Shown here one piece after another: positions 7,778-16,317 of a DNA stretch of 64,000 bases. Where the stretch lies: the NCBI RefSeq assembly GCF_002088275.1, contig NZ_AQQS01000001.1:1-64000 (forward strand). Reading direction: 5' to 3'. This DNA comes from Aurantimonas sp. 22II-16-19i. Lineage in GTDB: Bacteria; Pseudomonadota; Alphaproteobacteria; Rhizobiales; Rhizobiaceae. The position numbers and the translations under genes were made by a program. Each line of letters starts with the position of its first letter. The stretch's first letter is position 1. Under the pieces are notes generated by a model. That model saw only the letters and a program-made list of their open reading frames with translations. It ran no database searches and was not told the DNA's origin.

Positions 7778-9405
7778 GGCACCACCTTGAACGGATCCTC
7801 ACGTCCGAGCGCGCCGTCCGGCACCTCGAACCAGCGGGACGACAGCCCGTATCTGTCGTCGAAGTAACGGTCGAGGCGGGTCTTCATCGCCTTGTCCGGT
7901 TCCGGGCGAAGCGTCAGGGCGCGGCCGAAGCGGTGCCTGACCACTGTCCCGTCCCTGACCACCAGATCGCCGTCCTTCAGCACATAGGCGGCCTTGCCGA
8001 ACATCGCGGCCTTGTCCTCGCCGGGCCGGTAGACGGCGATATCGGCGACCGCGCCGGCGCCGAGATGGCCGCGATCCGGCGTGCCGAGCAGCCTTGCCGG
8101 CGCCGCGCGGGTCATGGTGGCGATTTCCGTGAGGGTGTATTCGCGCTCGATCTCCGGCAGCGACGTCATCTTCACCACCGATTTCGGCAGCGCATCGAGC
8201 CACTTCGCCCTGACGCCGCGGTCCATCAGCAGGGCGAAGATGTCCGGATAGGTGGTGAAGGGCGCGCCGTTCGGGTGGTCGGTGGTGAAGAAGACCCGGG
8301 ACGGGTCCTCGATCAGCAGGAACAGCTCCAGCCCGATCGCCCATTGCAGGGCGTTGTAGAAGCTCTTGCGCCTGTAATCCATCGGGACCACGCCGCCGCC
8401 ATTGGCCTCGTGGTCGAAGATGATGCTCTTCTTCGGACTCGCCTGCTTCGAGCCGGCGAACTGGCGCAGCTCGTCGGAGGAGATCGTCACCGTCTGGCCG
8501 AACATCACCTGGCCGATGTCGACGGTGATCTCGCTCGTCGCGTTGACGAGTTCGGCGAGTTCCCGGCCGCGGGAGGAGAACCGCCGCTTGCCCTCGGTGC
8601 CGTAGCCGTAGAACTGGATGTGGGCGAGGTGGAGCGGATCGCCCTCGGCCGCCTTGATCGTCGCCGCGATGGAGTCCGACGAGGCGCCGGGAACGCCGAG
8701 ATTGTTGCAATGGACGTGCAGCGGATGCGGGATGCCGAGATCGCGCACCGCCGTCTGCAGCGTCTTGACGATCTGGCGCGAGGAGACGCCGTAATCCGGC
8801 ACGACGTCGTCGAAGTCGAACTGGCGGACGTTCTCCTTGAAGGCCGCCGAGCCGCCGGCATTGATGCACTTGACGCCCAGCGCACGGCTGGAAGAGACCG
8901 TCCAGGCGACGTAGTCGGCAATCGCGTCGGCGCTTTCGCCCTCGCGGATCATCGACATCAGAAGATCGTCATTGCCGAGGACGACGAGGGTCGCCTTGTC
9001 GATGATCGGCGTGTCGGCGAGTTCCAGATGGGCATGCAGCGCCGAGGACGGCGCCATGGCCGGCTCGACGACCGTGGTAAACCCCATCTCGGCATAGCGC
9101 AGGCCGGTCTCCTCGGTGGTCCAGCCGACCTTGGAGAGCGCCGTCTCGCCGGGACGGGACGAGAACGCCCAGTGCCATTCCGGCAGCAGCAGCCGCGCGG
9201 TGTTCACATGGCCGCCGGCGATGTGGGAATGGATGTCGATCGCGCCGGCCATCACCACGAGGCCGGTGCAGTCGATCGTCTCGTCGGCTTCGCGCCCCGC
9301 CTGCGGGGCATCGACGACGACGCCATCCTCGACGAAGACGTCGCCCGCCGCGTCCCGGCCATTCGCCGGATCGACGACATGGCCGCCCTTCAGCCGTGTC
9401 AGCAT
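7765..9405 (-). CDS. fhcA: Formyltransferase/hydrolase complex subunit A
   Basis: This 546-residue amidohydrolase-superfamily protein belongs to the FwdA/FmdA type. The metal-binding HxH lies in GAIDIHSHIAGGH (about residues 56-68), and further ligand regions include HPLHVHCNN and the FFTTDHPNGAPF segment. FhcA is the hydrolytic subunit, releasing formate from formyl-methylofuran. GGAGG precedes the ATG at 9405. The gene lies 27 nt after fhcB and overlaps fhcD. Confidence 0.95.
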   Translation of the reverse strand: MLTRLKGGHVVDPANGRDAAGDVFVEDGVVVDAPQAGREADETIDCTGLVVMAGAIDIHSHIAGGHVNTARLLLPEWHWAFSSRPGETALSKVGWTTEETGLRYAEMGFTTVVEPAMAPSSALHAHLELADTPIIDKATLVVLGNDDLLMSMIREGESADAIADYVAWTVSSSRALGVKCINAGGSAAFKENVRQFDFDDVVPDYGVSSRQIVKTLQTAVRDLGIPHPLHVHCNNLGVPGASSDSIAATIKAAEGDPLHLAHIQFYGYGTEGKRRFSSRGRELAELVNATSEITVDIGQVMFGQTVTISSDELRQFAGSKQASPKKSIIFDHEANGGGVVPMDYRRKSFYNALQWAIGLELFLLIEDPSRVFFTTDHPNGAPFTTYPDIFALLMDRGVRAKWLDALPKSVVKMTSLPEIEREYTLTEIATMTRAAPARLLGTPDRGHLGAGAVADIAVYRPGEDKAAMFGKAAYVLKDGDLVVRDGTVVRHRFGRALTLRPEPDKAMKTRLDRYFDDRYGLSSRWFEVPDGALGREDPFKVVPCRA

Positions 9406-9432
9406 GTCGGATTTCCTCCCGGCTGCGATCGG

Positions 9433-10581
9433 TCAGGCCGCTTCCGCGCCGCGCCCGGCCCGTTGATCGGCCAGCGCGTCGAGGATGGCGGCCGCCGTCG
9501 GCAGCTCGCTTGTCGTTTCGGCGGGTTTGGCGACGAAGCTGCCGAACCGCGCATCGTAGAGAACGCCGTCGTGGTCGCGGCCGGCTGCGGCCACCTTGAA
9601 GACCACCCGCGCCGCATTCGGAGCCGCCGGATCGGCGGAAATCAGGATCGCCGGCATGGCGAAGGCCGGCACCTGCGACGCCGCGCCGGCGAGCGCGTCG
9701 ACGAAGACGACGACGTCGGCCTCGCCGTCGCCCGACAGCTGGCGGTCGCTGGCATGAAGGGTGGCATCGTGCTCGGCGGGGCCGCGGCCGTAGGAGACAC
9801 GAAGCGGGAAGCCGCTGGTCCAGGTGGCGAGCAGCGCCGCCCCCATCGCGTCGGCATGGCCGAGCACCGGCAGGGTGCTCGCCCGCGTCGTCTCGTTGAG
9901 ATCGCGCACCAGTCCGAAGATCTGCTCGGTGCCGAGTTCGCCGAATTCGGCCGGTGCGAAGACGACAGCGGCAAAGCCGGCCTCTGAGAGGAAGGTCGCG
10001 ATGGTGGAGACCGCGGCGTCGCCGAGCGCGCCCTCACCCGCCCGGCGACCGGCGAGCTTCGCCCGGACCATGCCGACGACGTCGGTAATGGCGTCGCTGG
10101 CGCAGTCGAGATGGGTGACCTCGGCACTGCCCGGCAGCGAGATCGCCCGGCGCCCGAGGGTCATCAGGCGGCGGCCGGCACCCCTGGTGCGCACGCCGAG
10201 ATCGGGCGCGGTGGCAGCCAGCATCTTCAGGAGGGCGACGTCGCACTCGCCCACGGCATCGCCGACGATCAGCACCCGGTCCGCCCGCCGCCGCATCTCG
10301 GCGGGCGAGGCCAGAAACGCGCCGCCGTCCCGCGCGGCGGCGATGAAGGGATAGAGGCTGGCGGATTCGCTATGGTCGATCACGGCACCGACCTGCCGTG
10401 CCAGCGAGAACGCGGCCCGCAGTCCCGCGACGTCGGTCCGCAGCCCGGTGACCAGCGGCAGGCGCCCGGCATCCAGCAGCTCGCCCGCCGCGCGCAGGGC
10501 ATCCTCAGGCGACGCCGGCTTTCCGTCGATCCACGCAGTCTCCAAGACGTCTCGCTTTCTGTGCCCGGCGGGAAGGTACAT
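9433..10581 (-). CDS. fhcB: Formyltransferase/hydrolase complex subunit B
   Basis: The 382-residue protein is related to the FwdB/FmdB subunit of formylmethanofuran dehydrogenase, as in methylotroph Fhc complexes. It lacks the N-terminal iron-sulfur cysteine motif and the Cys/Sec ligand of the molybdopterin enzyme, which fits a structural, non-redox role. The ATG at 10581 has no clean ribosome-binding site; a TTG at 10545 (LETAWIDGKPA) with GCGAG upstream is a credible alternative. It is the first fhc gene, 50 nt downstream of the PCD-like gene. Confidence 0.88.
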   Translation of the reverse strand: MYLPAGHRKRDVLETAWIDGKPASPEDALRAAGELLDAGRLPLVTGLRTDVAGLRAAFSLARQVGAVIDHSESASLYPFIAAARDGGAFLASPAEMRRRADRVLIVGDAVGECDVALLKMLAATAPDLGVRTRGAGRRLMTLGRRAISLPGSAEVTHLDCASDAITDVVGMVRAKLAGRRAGEGALGDAAVSTIATFLSEAGFAAVVFAPAEFGELGTEQIFGLVRDLNETTRASTLPVLGHADAMGAALLATWTSGFPLRVSYGRGPAEHDATLHASDRQLSGDGEADVVVFVDALAGAASQVPAFAMPAILISADPAAPNAARVVFKVAAAGRDHDGVLYDARFGSFVAKPAETTSELPTAAAILDALADQRAGRGAEAA

Positions 10582-10631
10582 CCTTCGCCGCGAAGGTCAA
10601 TCGACCGCGTGGGTCGCCGCGTCGAGGGATC

Positions 10632-11000
10632 TCACTTGTCGTATTTGATGTAGGTGAAACGCGGATCGTCCGGCGTCCCCTGCAGCGGGCCCTCGTCCCG
10701 GCCCGGCTGCCACATGACCACCTCCTCGATCTTCTTCGCCAAAGCGAAGTCCGAATCGGTGATGCCCTTGGCGGCATGGTTCATCAGCCGGACCTCGACC
10801 CACGCATAGGAGGCGGTCAGGTCCGGATGGTGGAACGCGGCCTCGGCCAGATGGCCGACGGTGTTGATCACCATCAGCGTGCCTTTCCAGCCGCTGGTCT
10901 TGTAGGTCCGGCGGATCCAGCCGTCCTCGAGGCGCCAGGTCGGCAGCTCCGTCTTCAGCCTTTCCTCGACCTCGGCATCCGAATAGGTCTTGGCTGCCAT
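10632..11000 (-). CDS. Pterin-4a-carbinolamine dehydratase-like protein
   Basis: This 122-residue protein has the PCD fold signature, FHHPDLTASYAWVEVRL then NHAAKGITDSDFALA. The His-His pair is present, but the usual TH is replaced by NH. PCD dehydrates 4a-hydroxy-tetrahydropterin; homologues recur in methylotroph H4MPT clusters, where a role in pterin metabolism has been suggested. The start at 11000 follows AAGGGAG. It is the promoter-proximal gene of the leftward fhc transcription unit and diverges from the beta-RFAP synthase. Confidence 0.82.
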   Translation of the reverse strand: MAAKTYSDAEVEERLKTELPTWRLEDGWIRRTYKTSGWKGTLMVINTVGHLAEAAFHHPDLTASYAWVEVRLMNHAAKGITDSDFALAKKIEEVVMWQPGRDEGPLQGTPDDPRFTYIKYDK

Positions 11001-11127
11001 CGCATTTCTCCCTTGCCCCGGTATCCACGGCCACAATAATAGGACACGGGCACCTGGTGTAGGGGATTTGGCGTTCGTTTTATTTTCGGTGGCAGGCGCA
11101 GAGCCGGAATCCCGACCGCGGGACCAT

Positions 11128-11146
11128 GACAAGTCACTGACTTGTC
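11128..11146. promoter_or_regulatory. Perfect dyad in the divergent H4MPT promoter region
   Basis: GACAAGT-CACTG-ACTTGTC is a perfect 7-bp inverted repeat with a 5-nt spacer. It lies in the 236-nt gap between the leftward PCD/fhc genes and the rightward beta-RFAP synthase/mtdB genes. Size and symmetry suit a dimeric regulator. A related ACAAG/CTTGT dyad occurs at 17271-17286 in front of fae. No regulator gene is adjacent. Confidence 0.45.
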
Positions 11147-11236
11147 GATGGATCTGGCGAGGGGGAAACGCTTCTGCCGTCAGTTCCGAATGTCGACGAG
11201 CGCCAGAATCGGGACACTGGAAGGCAGGATAGTTTC

Positions 11237-12247
11237 TTGAGCGAAGACGTCGTCACCGTCTCGGCGCCCGCCCGGCTGCATCTGGGGTTCCTCGACCCCG
11301 GCGGCTCGCTCGGCCGGCGATTCGGCGGGATCGGGCTCGCCCTCGAGGCGCCGTGCACGACCGTGGAGATCAGTCGCGGCGAGCGCGACATGCCCGAAGT
11401 CGAGGGTGCGGCAAGGGGTGGCGGACGTGCGGGCGCGTATCTCGCAAGGCTGCGCGATGCGCTCCGCCTCGATGCCGCCTACCGGCTCGCCGTCACCACC
11501 GAAATGCCCGCCCATTCCGGCCTCGGCTCGGGGACCCAGCTGGCGCTGGCGGTCGCCTGCGGCCTGCGGCGCCTGGAGGGCCTCGATCTCGACCCGGAGG
11601 CCGATGCCGCCCTTCTCGGCCGCGGCAACCGCTCCGGCCTCGGCGTCGCCTTCGTCACCGGCGGCGGTGTCGCCGTCGATGGCGGCAAGGGCGAGACGGA
11701 GCTGCCGCCGCCGCTGATCGCGCGGCTGCCGTTCCCCGAAGGGTGGCGGGTGATCCTCGTGATGGATCCGCGCGTCGAAGGGTTCCACGGCGAGGCCGAA
11801 CTCGAGGCCTTCGCCGACCTGCCGCCCTTTGCCGAGAGCGACGCGGCGCGGATCTGCCAGCTCGTCCTGATGCGCGCCCTTCCCGGTCTCATGGAACGCG
11901 ACCTCGCGGCCTTCGGCGGAGCGATCAGCGAGATCCAGGAAAAGGTCGGGGCGCACTTCGCCGCCGCCCAGGGCGGCGTCTTCACCAGCGCGAAGGTCTC
12001 CGCCGCCTGCCGATGGCTGGAGCGACACGGCGCCCACGGAATCGGCCAGAGTTCCTGGGGACCGACGGGCTTCGCCTTCGCGCCGGATCAGGACAGCGCC
12101 GAGCGGCTGCTCGCCGGGCTGAACGCCGCAGGTCTCTGCGAGGGACTCGACATCCGCATCGTCAAGGGCCGCAACCGCGGCATCGAAATCAACCGCAGGA
12201 GCGAGGCCGGCACGGGAGCCGTGACCCGGCGCCTCGGCACCGGCTGA
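11237..12247 (+). CDS. Beta-ribofuranosylaminobenzene 5'-phosphate synthase
   Basis: The 336-residue GHMP-kinase-fold enzyme starts at a TTG (11237) preceded by GGAAGGCAGGA. It contains the APARLHLGFLD start motif and the ATP-loop PAHSGLGSGTQLALA (about residues 92-106), and ends in a Gly-rich QSSWGPTGFAFA segment. It condenses 4-hydroxybenzoate or p-aminobenzoate with PRPP, the first committed step to (dephospho-)H4MPT; the methylotroph gene has been called orf17 or mptG. It is the first gene of the rightward H4MPT operon. Confidence 0.9.
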   Translation: MSEDVVTVSAPARLHLGFLDPGGSLGRRFGGIGLALEAPCTTVEISRGERDMPEVEGAARGGGRAGAYLARLRDALRLDAAYRLAVTTEMPAHSGLGSGTQLALAVACGLRRLEGLDLDPEADAALLGRGNRSGLGVAFVTGGGVAVDGGKGETELPPPLIARLPFPEGWRVILVMDPRVEGFHGEAELEAFADLPPFAESDAARICQLVLMRALPGLMERDLAAFGGAISEIQEKVGAHFAAAQGGVFTSAKVSAACRWLERHGAHGIGQSSWGPTGFAFAPDQDSAERLLAGLNAAGLCEGLDIRIVKGRNRGIEINRRSEAGTGAVTRRLGTG

Positions 12248-12351
12248 TTTCCTTCCCCTTCCCGCCCCGGTCGCCAGTCCAGCCCTGGCGCCTTCGCCCA
12301 AGCGGACGTCCCAGCGAACGTCAACGACCAGAGATCGACGGAGTAACCCCG

Positions 12352-13248
12352 ATGGCAGCCAAGAACATTCTCCACATGCTGACGCCGCACAAGCATGTCA
12401 GCCCCTTCGACGTGAACATGGCCCTCGACGCCGGCTACGATTCGGTGACGCCCTACGAGGCGGTGACGATGGAGGAGGTCGCCGACCTCGTCCAGGACGT
12501 GATCTTCTCGCGTCCGCCGGATCGCGGCGTGAACTCGGCGGTGTTCTTCGGCGGCGACGACGCGGTCCTCGCCCTCGACATGATCGAGGCCGCGAAGAAC
12601 GCGCTGGTGCCGCCCTTCGGCTGCAACATCATGGCCGATCCGGCCGGCTCCTTCACCACCGCCGCCGCGATGGTCGCCTGCGTCGAGCGGACGTTGAAGA
12701 ACGAGAAGGGCAAGGCGCTGTCGGACGTCACCATCGCCGTGTTCGGGGCGACCGGCGTCGTCGGCTACTGCTCCGCGGTGATCGCCGCCCTCGAAGGCGC
12801 CAGGGTGAAGGTCGTCGGCTATAACGGCATCGAGCGGGTGCGCCAGCGCGCCGACGAGATGAAGGAGCGCTTCGGCGTCGAGGTCGAGCCGGTGGACGGC
12901 TCGAGCGACGACAAGAACACCGCCATCGTCAGGGAGGTCGAGGTGATCTTCGCCGCCGCGAAAGCCGGCGTGCAGGTCCTGAGCCTGAAGCAGCTGCAGG
13001 CGGCGGAGAAGCTGCTCGTCGCCGCGGACGTCAACGCCGTGCCGCCGCTCGGCCTCGAAGGCGTCGACGTGATGGCCGACGGCGAGCCGATCGAGGGCAC
13101 CTCGGCCTTCGGGATCGGCGCCCTCGCCGTCGGGCCGATCAAGTCGAACACCGAGCAGGGCCTCCTGAAGCGCATGATCGAGGCCGAGGAGCCGCAGTTC
13201 CTCGACTTCCGCGACGCCTTCCAGCTCGCGCGCACGCTGGTGTCATGA
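12352..13248 (+). CDS. mtdB: NAD(P)-dependent methylene-H4MPT dehydrogenase
   Basis: The 298-residue protein oxidises methylene-H4MPT to methenyl-H4MPT. It opens with NILHMLTPHKHVSPFDVNMA, typical of MtdB/MtdA-type enzymes, and has the dinucleotide-binding loop VFGATGVVGYCSAV (about residues 129-142). GGAG lies upstream of the ATG at 12352. The TGA overlaps the ATG of the next gene (ATGA). MtdB is preferred over MtdA because the gene sits inside the fae/mch/fhc set and no H4F genes are near. Confidence 0.92.
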   Translation: MAAKNILHMLTPHKHVSPFDVNMALDAGYDSVTPYEAVTMEEVADLVQDVIFSRPPDRGVNSAVFFGGDDAVLALDMIEAAKNALVPPFGCNIMADPAGSFTTAAAMVACVERTLKNEKGKALSDVTIAVFGATGVVGYCSAVIAALEGARVKVVGYNGIERVRQRADEMKERFGVEVEPVDGSSDDKNTAIVREVEVIFAAAKAGVQVLSLKQLQAAEKLLVAADVNAVPPLGLEGVDVMADGEPIEGTSAFGIGALAVGPIKSNTEQGLLKRMIEAEEPQFLDFRDAFQLARTLVS

Positions 13249-14369
13249 GCGTCACCAAGCCCCGGGCCATCCTTGCGGCGGCCTTTTCGGCGAGGCAGAT
13301 CGCCGCGAGCGCGAGGCTTGCGGGCATCGCTTGCCTCGCCGTCGACTTCTTCGGCGATGAGGATCTGCGCGACCACGCAGCGCGGTGCGAGGTGTTGCGC
13401 GGGCACTATCCCGACGGCTTTTCCGGCGACAAGCTGATCGCCGCCCTGACGAGACTTGCGGCAGGCGACCAGCCCCTCGGCTTCGTCTATGGGGCGGGCT
13501 TCGAGGACCGGCCGGAGCTTCTGGAGGCGATCGCCGAGCGCTGGCCTATCCTCGGCACGGATCCGGCGACGGCCCGCCGGCTGAAGGACCCTGAGCGTTT
13601 TGAAGAGATCTGCCGCGAGGCAGGCGTCGCCCATCCCGAGATCCGCCGGGGCGCGCCTGCCGATCCGGCGGGCTGGGTGTCGAAGAAGGTCGGCGGCTGC
13701 GGCGGCAGCCATGTGCTCCTCGGGGACGCGGCGCCGGCCGCGGACCGCTACTACCAGCGCTTCGTTTCCGGAGACCGGGTCTCGATGGCCTTCGTCGCAT
13801 CGGCCGGGCGCACGGCCTTCCTCGGCTATTCCAGCCAGTGGGCCGATCCGAGCCCGCAGGAGCCGTTCCGCTACGGCGGCGCCGTCGGGCCCATCGCGGT
13901 CGATGCGGATCTCGACGCGGCCATGCGGCGGGCGGTGGCGGGGATTGCCGCGCGGCTGCCGCTCGCCGGCCTCTGCAGCGCCGACTTCGTGCTTGGGACA
14001 GCCGGGGCGGTTCTCCTCGAGATCAACGCCCGGGCCGGCGCGACGATGGACGTCTTCGACGACCCGGCGCGGCCGCTGATCGAACTCCATCTCGCCGCGC
14101 TTCGGGGAGAGCTGCCGGAGACCGAGCGCCAAGCACCCGCCGAAATCCGCGCGAGCGGCCTTGCCTGGGCGGAGCGTCCGCTGCGGGTTCCCGCCGGCTT
14201 TACCTGGCCGGACTGGACCCGCGACCGGACCGCGCCGCCGGCAGAATTTGCAGCGGGAGAGCCGATCTGCACCGTCGTTGCCGCGGCGCCGGGCGCGGCG
14301 GCGGCGCAGGCTCTCTTCCATACCAGAACGCGGCGGATCAACGAAATACTTGGGAGTATGGCCGCATGA
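13245..14369 (+). CDS. ATP-grasp ligase of the H4MPT/methylofuran cluster
   Basis: The 374-residue protein of the carbamoyl-phosphate-synthase-like ATP-grasp type has a nucleotide-binding region with WVSKKVGGCGGSHVLL and a metal-binding LLEINARAGATMDVF near residue 265. ATP-grasp enzymes join a carboxylate to an amine. Position (between mtdB and mch) and family match the gene called orf5 in methylotroph clusters. A role in amino-acid addition to methylofuran or H4MPT is likely but is inference. It overlaps both neighbours by 4 nt. Confidence 0.82.
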   Translation: MSVTKPRAILAAAFSARQIAASARLAGIACLAVDFFGDEDLRDHAARCEVLRGHYPDGFSGDKLIAALTRLAAGDQPLGFVYGAGFEDRPELLEAIAERWPILGTDPATARRLKDPERFEEICREAGVAHPEIRRGAPADPAGWVSKKVGGCGGSHVLLGDAAPAADRYYQRFVSGDRVSMAFVASAGRTAFLGYSSQWADPSPQEPFRYGGAVGPIAVDADLDAAMRRAVAGIAARLPLAGLCSADFVLGTAGAVLLEINARAGATMDVFDDPARPLIELHLAALRGELPETERQAPAEIRASGLAWAERPLRVPAGFTWPDWTRDRTAPPAEFAAGEPICTVVAAAPGAAAAQALFHTRTRRINEILGSMAA

Positions 14370-15337
14370 GCCAGACGAGGATCTTATCGGTGAATGCCGG
14401 CGCCCTGCCGCTCGTCGCCGAATTGCGGGCGCGGGCGCAGGAGCTGAAGGTGGCGGTCTCGACCGGCGCGGCCGGCGAGACGCTGATCGATGCCGGGGCG
14501 AGCGTCACCGGCAGCCTCGAGGCGGGCCGCCTCGTCACGGAGATCTGCCTCGGCGGCTATGGCACGGTCGCCATCCACCCGTCCGAGCGGCTGCCGCGCT
14601 GGCCCTTCGCGCTGACCGTGCGGACGTCCAACCCGGTCATCGCCTGCATGGGCAGCCAGTATGCCGGGTGGCAGCTGACCAGCGCCGAGGACGAGGAGAG
14701 CTACTTCGCCATGGGCTCCGGCCCGGCCCGTGCGCTCGCCGGCAAGGAGGGGCTGTTCAAGGACATCGCCTATGCCGACCAGAGCGAGACGGCGACGCTG
14801 GTCCTCGAAGCCGCGAGCCCGCCGCCCGAGGCCCTGGTGCGCCGCATCGCCCATGACTGCGACATCGCGCCGGAACAGCTGACCATCGTCTTCACGCCGA
14901 CCCAGTCGCTGGCCGGCAGCGTCCAGATCGTCGGGCGGGTGGTCGAGGTGGCGCTCCACAAGGCGCATGAGCTGCATTTCGACATGAGCGCCATCGTCGA
15001 GGGCATCGGCACGGCGCCCCTCGCCCCGCCGCATCCGGACTTCCTCACCGCCATGGGCCGCACCAACGACGCGGTGATCTATGGCGGCCGGGTGCTGCTC
15101 GCCGTCACCGGACCGGCAGAGGCGGCTCGAGCGCTGGCCGAGAAGCTGCCGAGCAGCACCTCGGCGGATTACGGCAAGCCCTTCAAGGAGATCTTCAGCC
15201 GCTACGACGGCGACTTCTACAAGATCGACGGCACGCTGTTCTCGCCGGCCGAGGTGCAGGTGGTGGCGCTGGAGACCGGCGAGACGTTCTCGGCCGGCAA
15301 GGTCGATGCGGAGCTGATCGATGCCTCCTTCGGCTGA
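14366..15337 (+). CDS. mch: Methenyl-H4MPT cyclohydrolase
   Basis: The 323-residue cytoplasmic enzyme converts methenyl-H4MPT to N5-formyl-H4MPT, the substrate of Fhc. It begins SVNAGALPLVAELRARAQEL and contains the family's ICLGGYG, ACMGSQYAGW and GSGPARALAGKE segments. The start at 14366 overlaps the preceding stop (ATGA), and its 3' end overlaps the next gene by 17 nt. Length agrees with archaeal and methylotroph Mch. Confidence 0.95.
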   Translation: MSQTRILSVNAGALPLVAELRARAQELKVAVSTGAAGETLIDAGASVTGSLEAGRLVTEICLGGYGTVAIHPSERLPRWPFALTVRTSNPVIACMGSQYAGWQLTSAEDEESYFAMGSGPARALAGKEGLFKDIAYADQSETATLVLEAASPPPEALVRRIAHDCDIAPEQLTIVFTPTQSLAGSVQIVGRVVEVALHKAHELHFDMSAIVEGIGTAPLAPPHPDFLTAMGRTNDAVIYGGRVLLAVTGPAEAARALAEKLPSSTSADYGKPFKEIFSRYDGDFYKIDGTLFSPAEVQVVALETGETFSAGKVDAELIDASFG

Positions 15338-16307
15338 GCCCGGCAAGGCCGGCGCGCCGCGCATCCTGCTCGTCACGGCGAGCCTCGACCGGCACGCCAG
15401 GGAGCTGCGCGCCGCCTTCGAGGGCTTGGGGGCGAGGGTCGTCGTCAGCGGTCTCGCCGATGTCGGCTTCGACACCGGCGCAAGTGACGGCCTTGCCTTC
15501 CCGACGCTCGGGGAAACGCTTCCCGACGCGGTCTGCGTTCGCACGATGGACGGCGGCAGCTTCGAGGCGGTGACCCGGCGGCTGTCGATCCTCCACGCGC
15601 TGGGGCGGCTCGGCATTCTCGTCTCGAACGACGCGCGGGCGATCGAGGCCTGCGTCGACAAGGCGATGACCAGCTTCCTCGTCGCGCAGGCGGGCCTGCC
15701 GACGCCGCGCGGCTGGGCGGTGGAATCGCGCAAGGAGGCCGAGCGGATCGTTGCGGGTGAGAACCGCGCCCTCGTCCTGAAGCCGCTGTTCGGGGCGCAG
15801 GGCAAGGGCCTGAAGCTCATCGGCAGCGTCGACGACCTGCCGCCCGCGGGCGAGATCGCCGGCGGGGTCTACTACCTCCAGCGCTTCATCGGCCATTCCA
15901 CTGCCGGCCGCTGGTCGGACTACCGGGTGCTGGTCTCGCGCGGCCGGGTCGTCGCGGCCATGCGCCGGGAGGCGGCATGCTGGATCACCAACATCAAGCA
16001 GGGCGCGGCGGCCCATCCGGTCGAGCCGGACGCCGAGCTGGAAGAACTCGCCATCAACGCCACGGCAGCGGTCGGCGGCGACTTCTGCGGCGTCGACATC
16101 CTCAAGGACGCCAGCGGCCGGGCGCATGTGCTCGAGGTCAATTCGATGCCGGCCTGGACCGGGCTGAAGAAGGCGAGCGGGCTCGACATTGCGGCGATCC
16201 GGGCGGGCGACCTTCTGGCCGCCCTCGCCGAGCGCCGTCGGGAGGGCGATGCGCGATCCTCACCCGCGCCGGCGCTTGTCCCGGCCCTCGCCCCGGCAGC
16301 GTCATGA
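15321..16307 (+). CDS. RimK/MptN-type ATP-grasp glutamate ligase-like protein
   Basis: This 328-residue protein belongs to the RimK family of ATP-grasp ligases. It shows LVLKPLFGAQGKGLKL (ATP-binding loop, about 150-165), DYRVLVSRGRVVAAMRRE and the metal site VLEVNSMPAWTG. RimK-like MptN/CofF enzymes add glutamate to H4MPT or F420. Its place after mch matches methylotroph orf7. Glutamylation of methylofuran (polyglutamylated in Methylorubrum) or of H4MPT is plausible. The last 35 residues are an Ala/Pro-rich tail. Confidence 0.82.
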   Translation: MPPSAEPGKAGAPRILLVTASLDRHARELRAAFEGLGARVVVSGLADVGFDTGASDGLAFPTLGETLPDAVCVRTMDGGSFEAVTRRLSILHALGRLGILVSNDARAIEACVDKAMTSFLVAQAGLPTPRGWAVESRKEAERIVAGENRALVLKPLFGAQGKGLKLIGSVDDLPPAGEIAGGVYYLQRFIGHSTAGRWSDYRVLVSRGRVVAAMRREAACWITNIKQGAAAHPVEPDAELEELAINATAAVGGDFCGVDILKDASGRAHVLEVNSMPAWTGLKKASGLDIAAIRAGDLLAALAERRREGDARSSPAPALVPALAPAAS

Positions 16308-16317
16308 TCGCCCGCCC

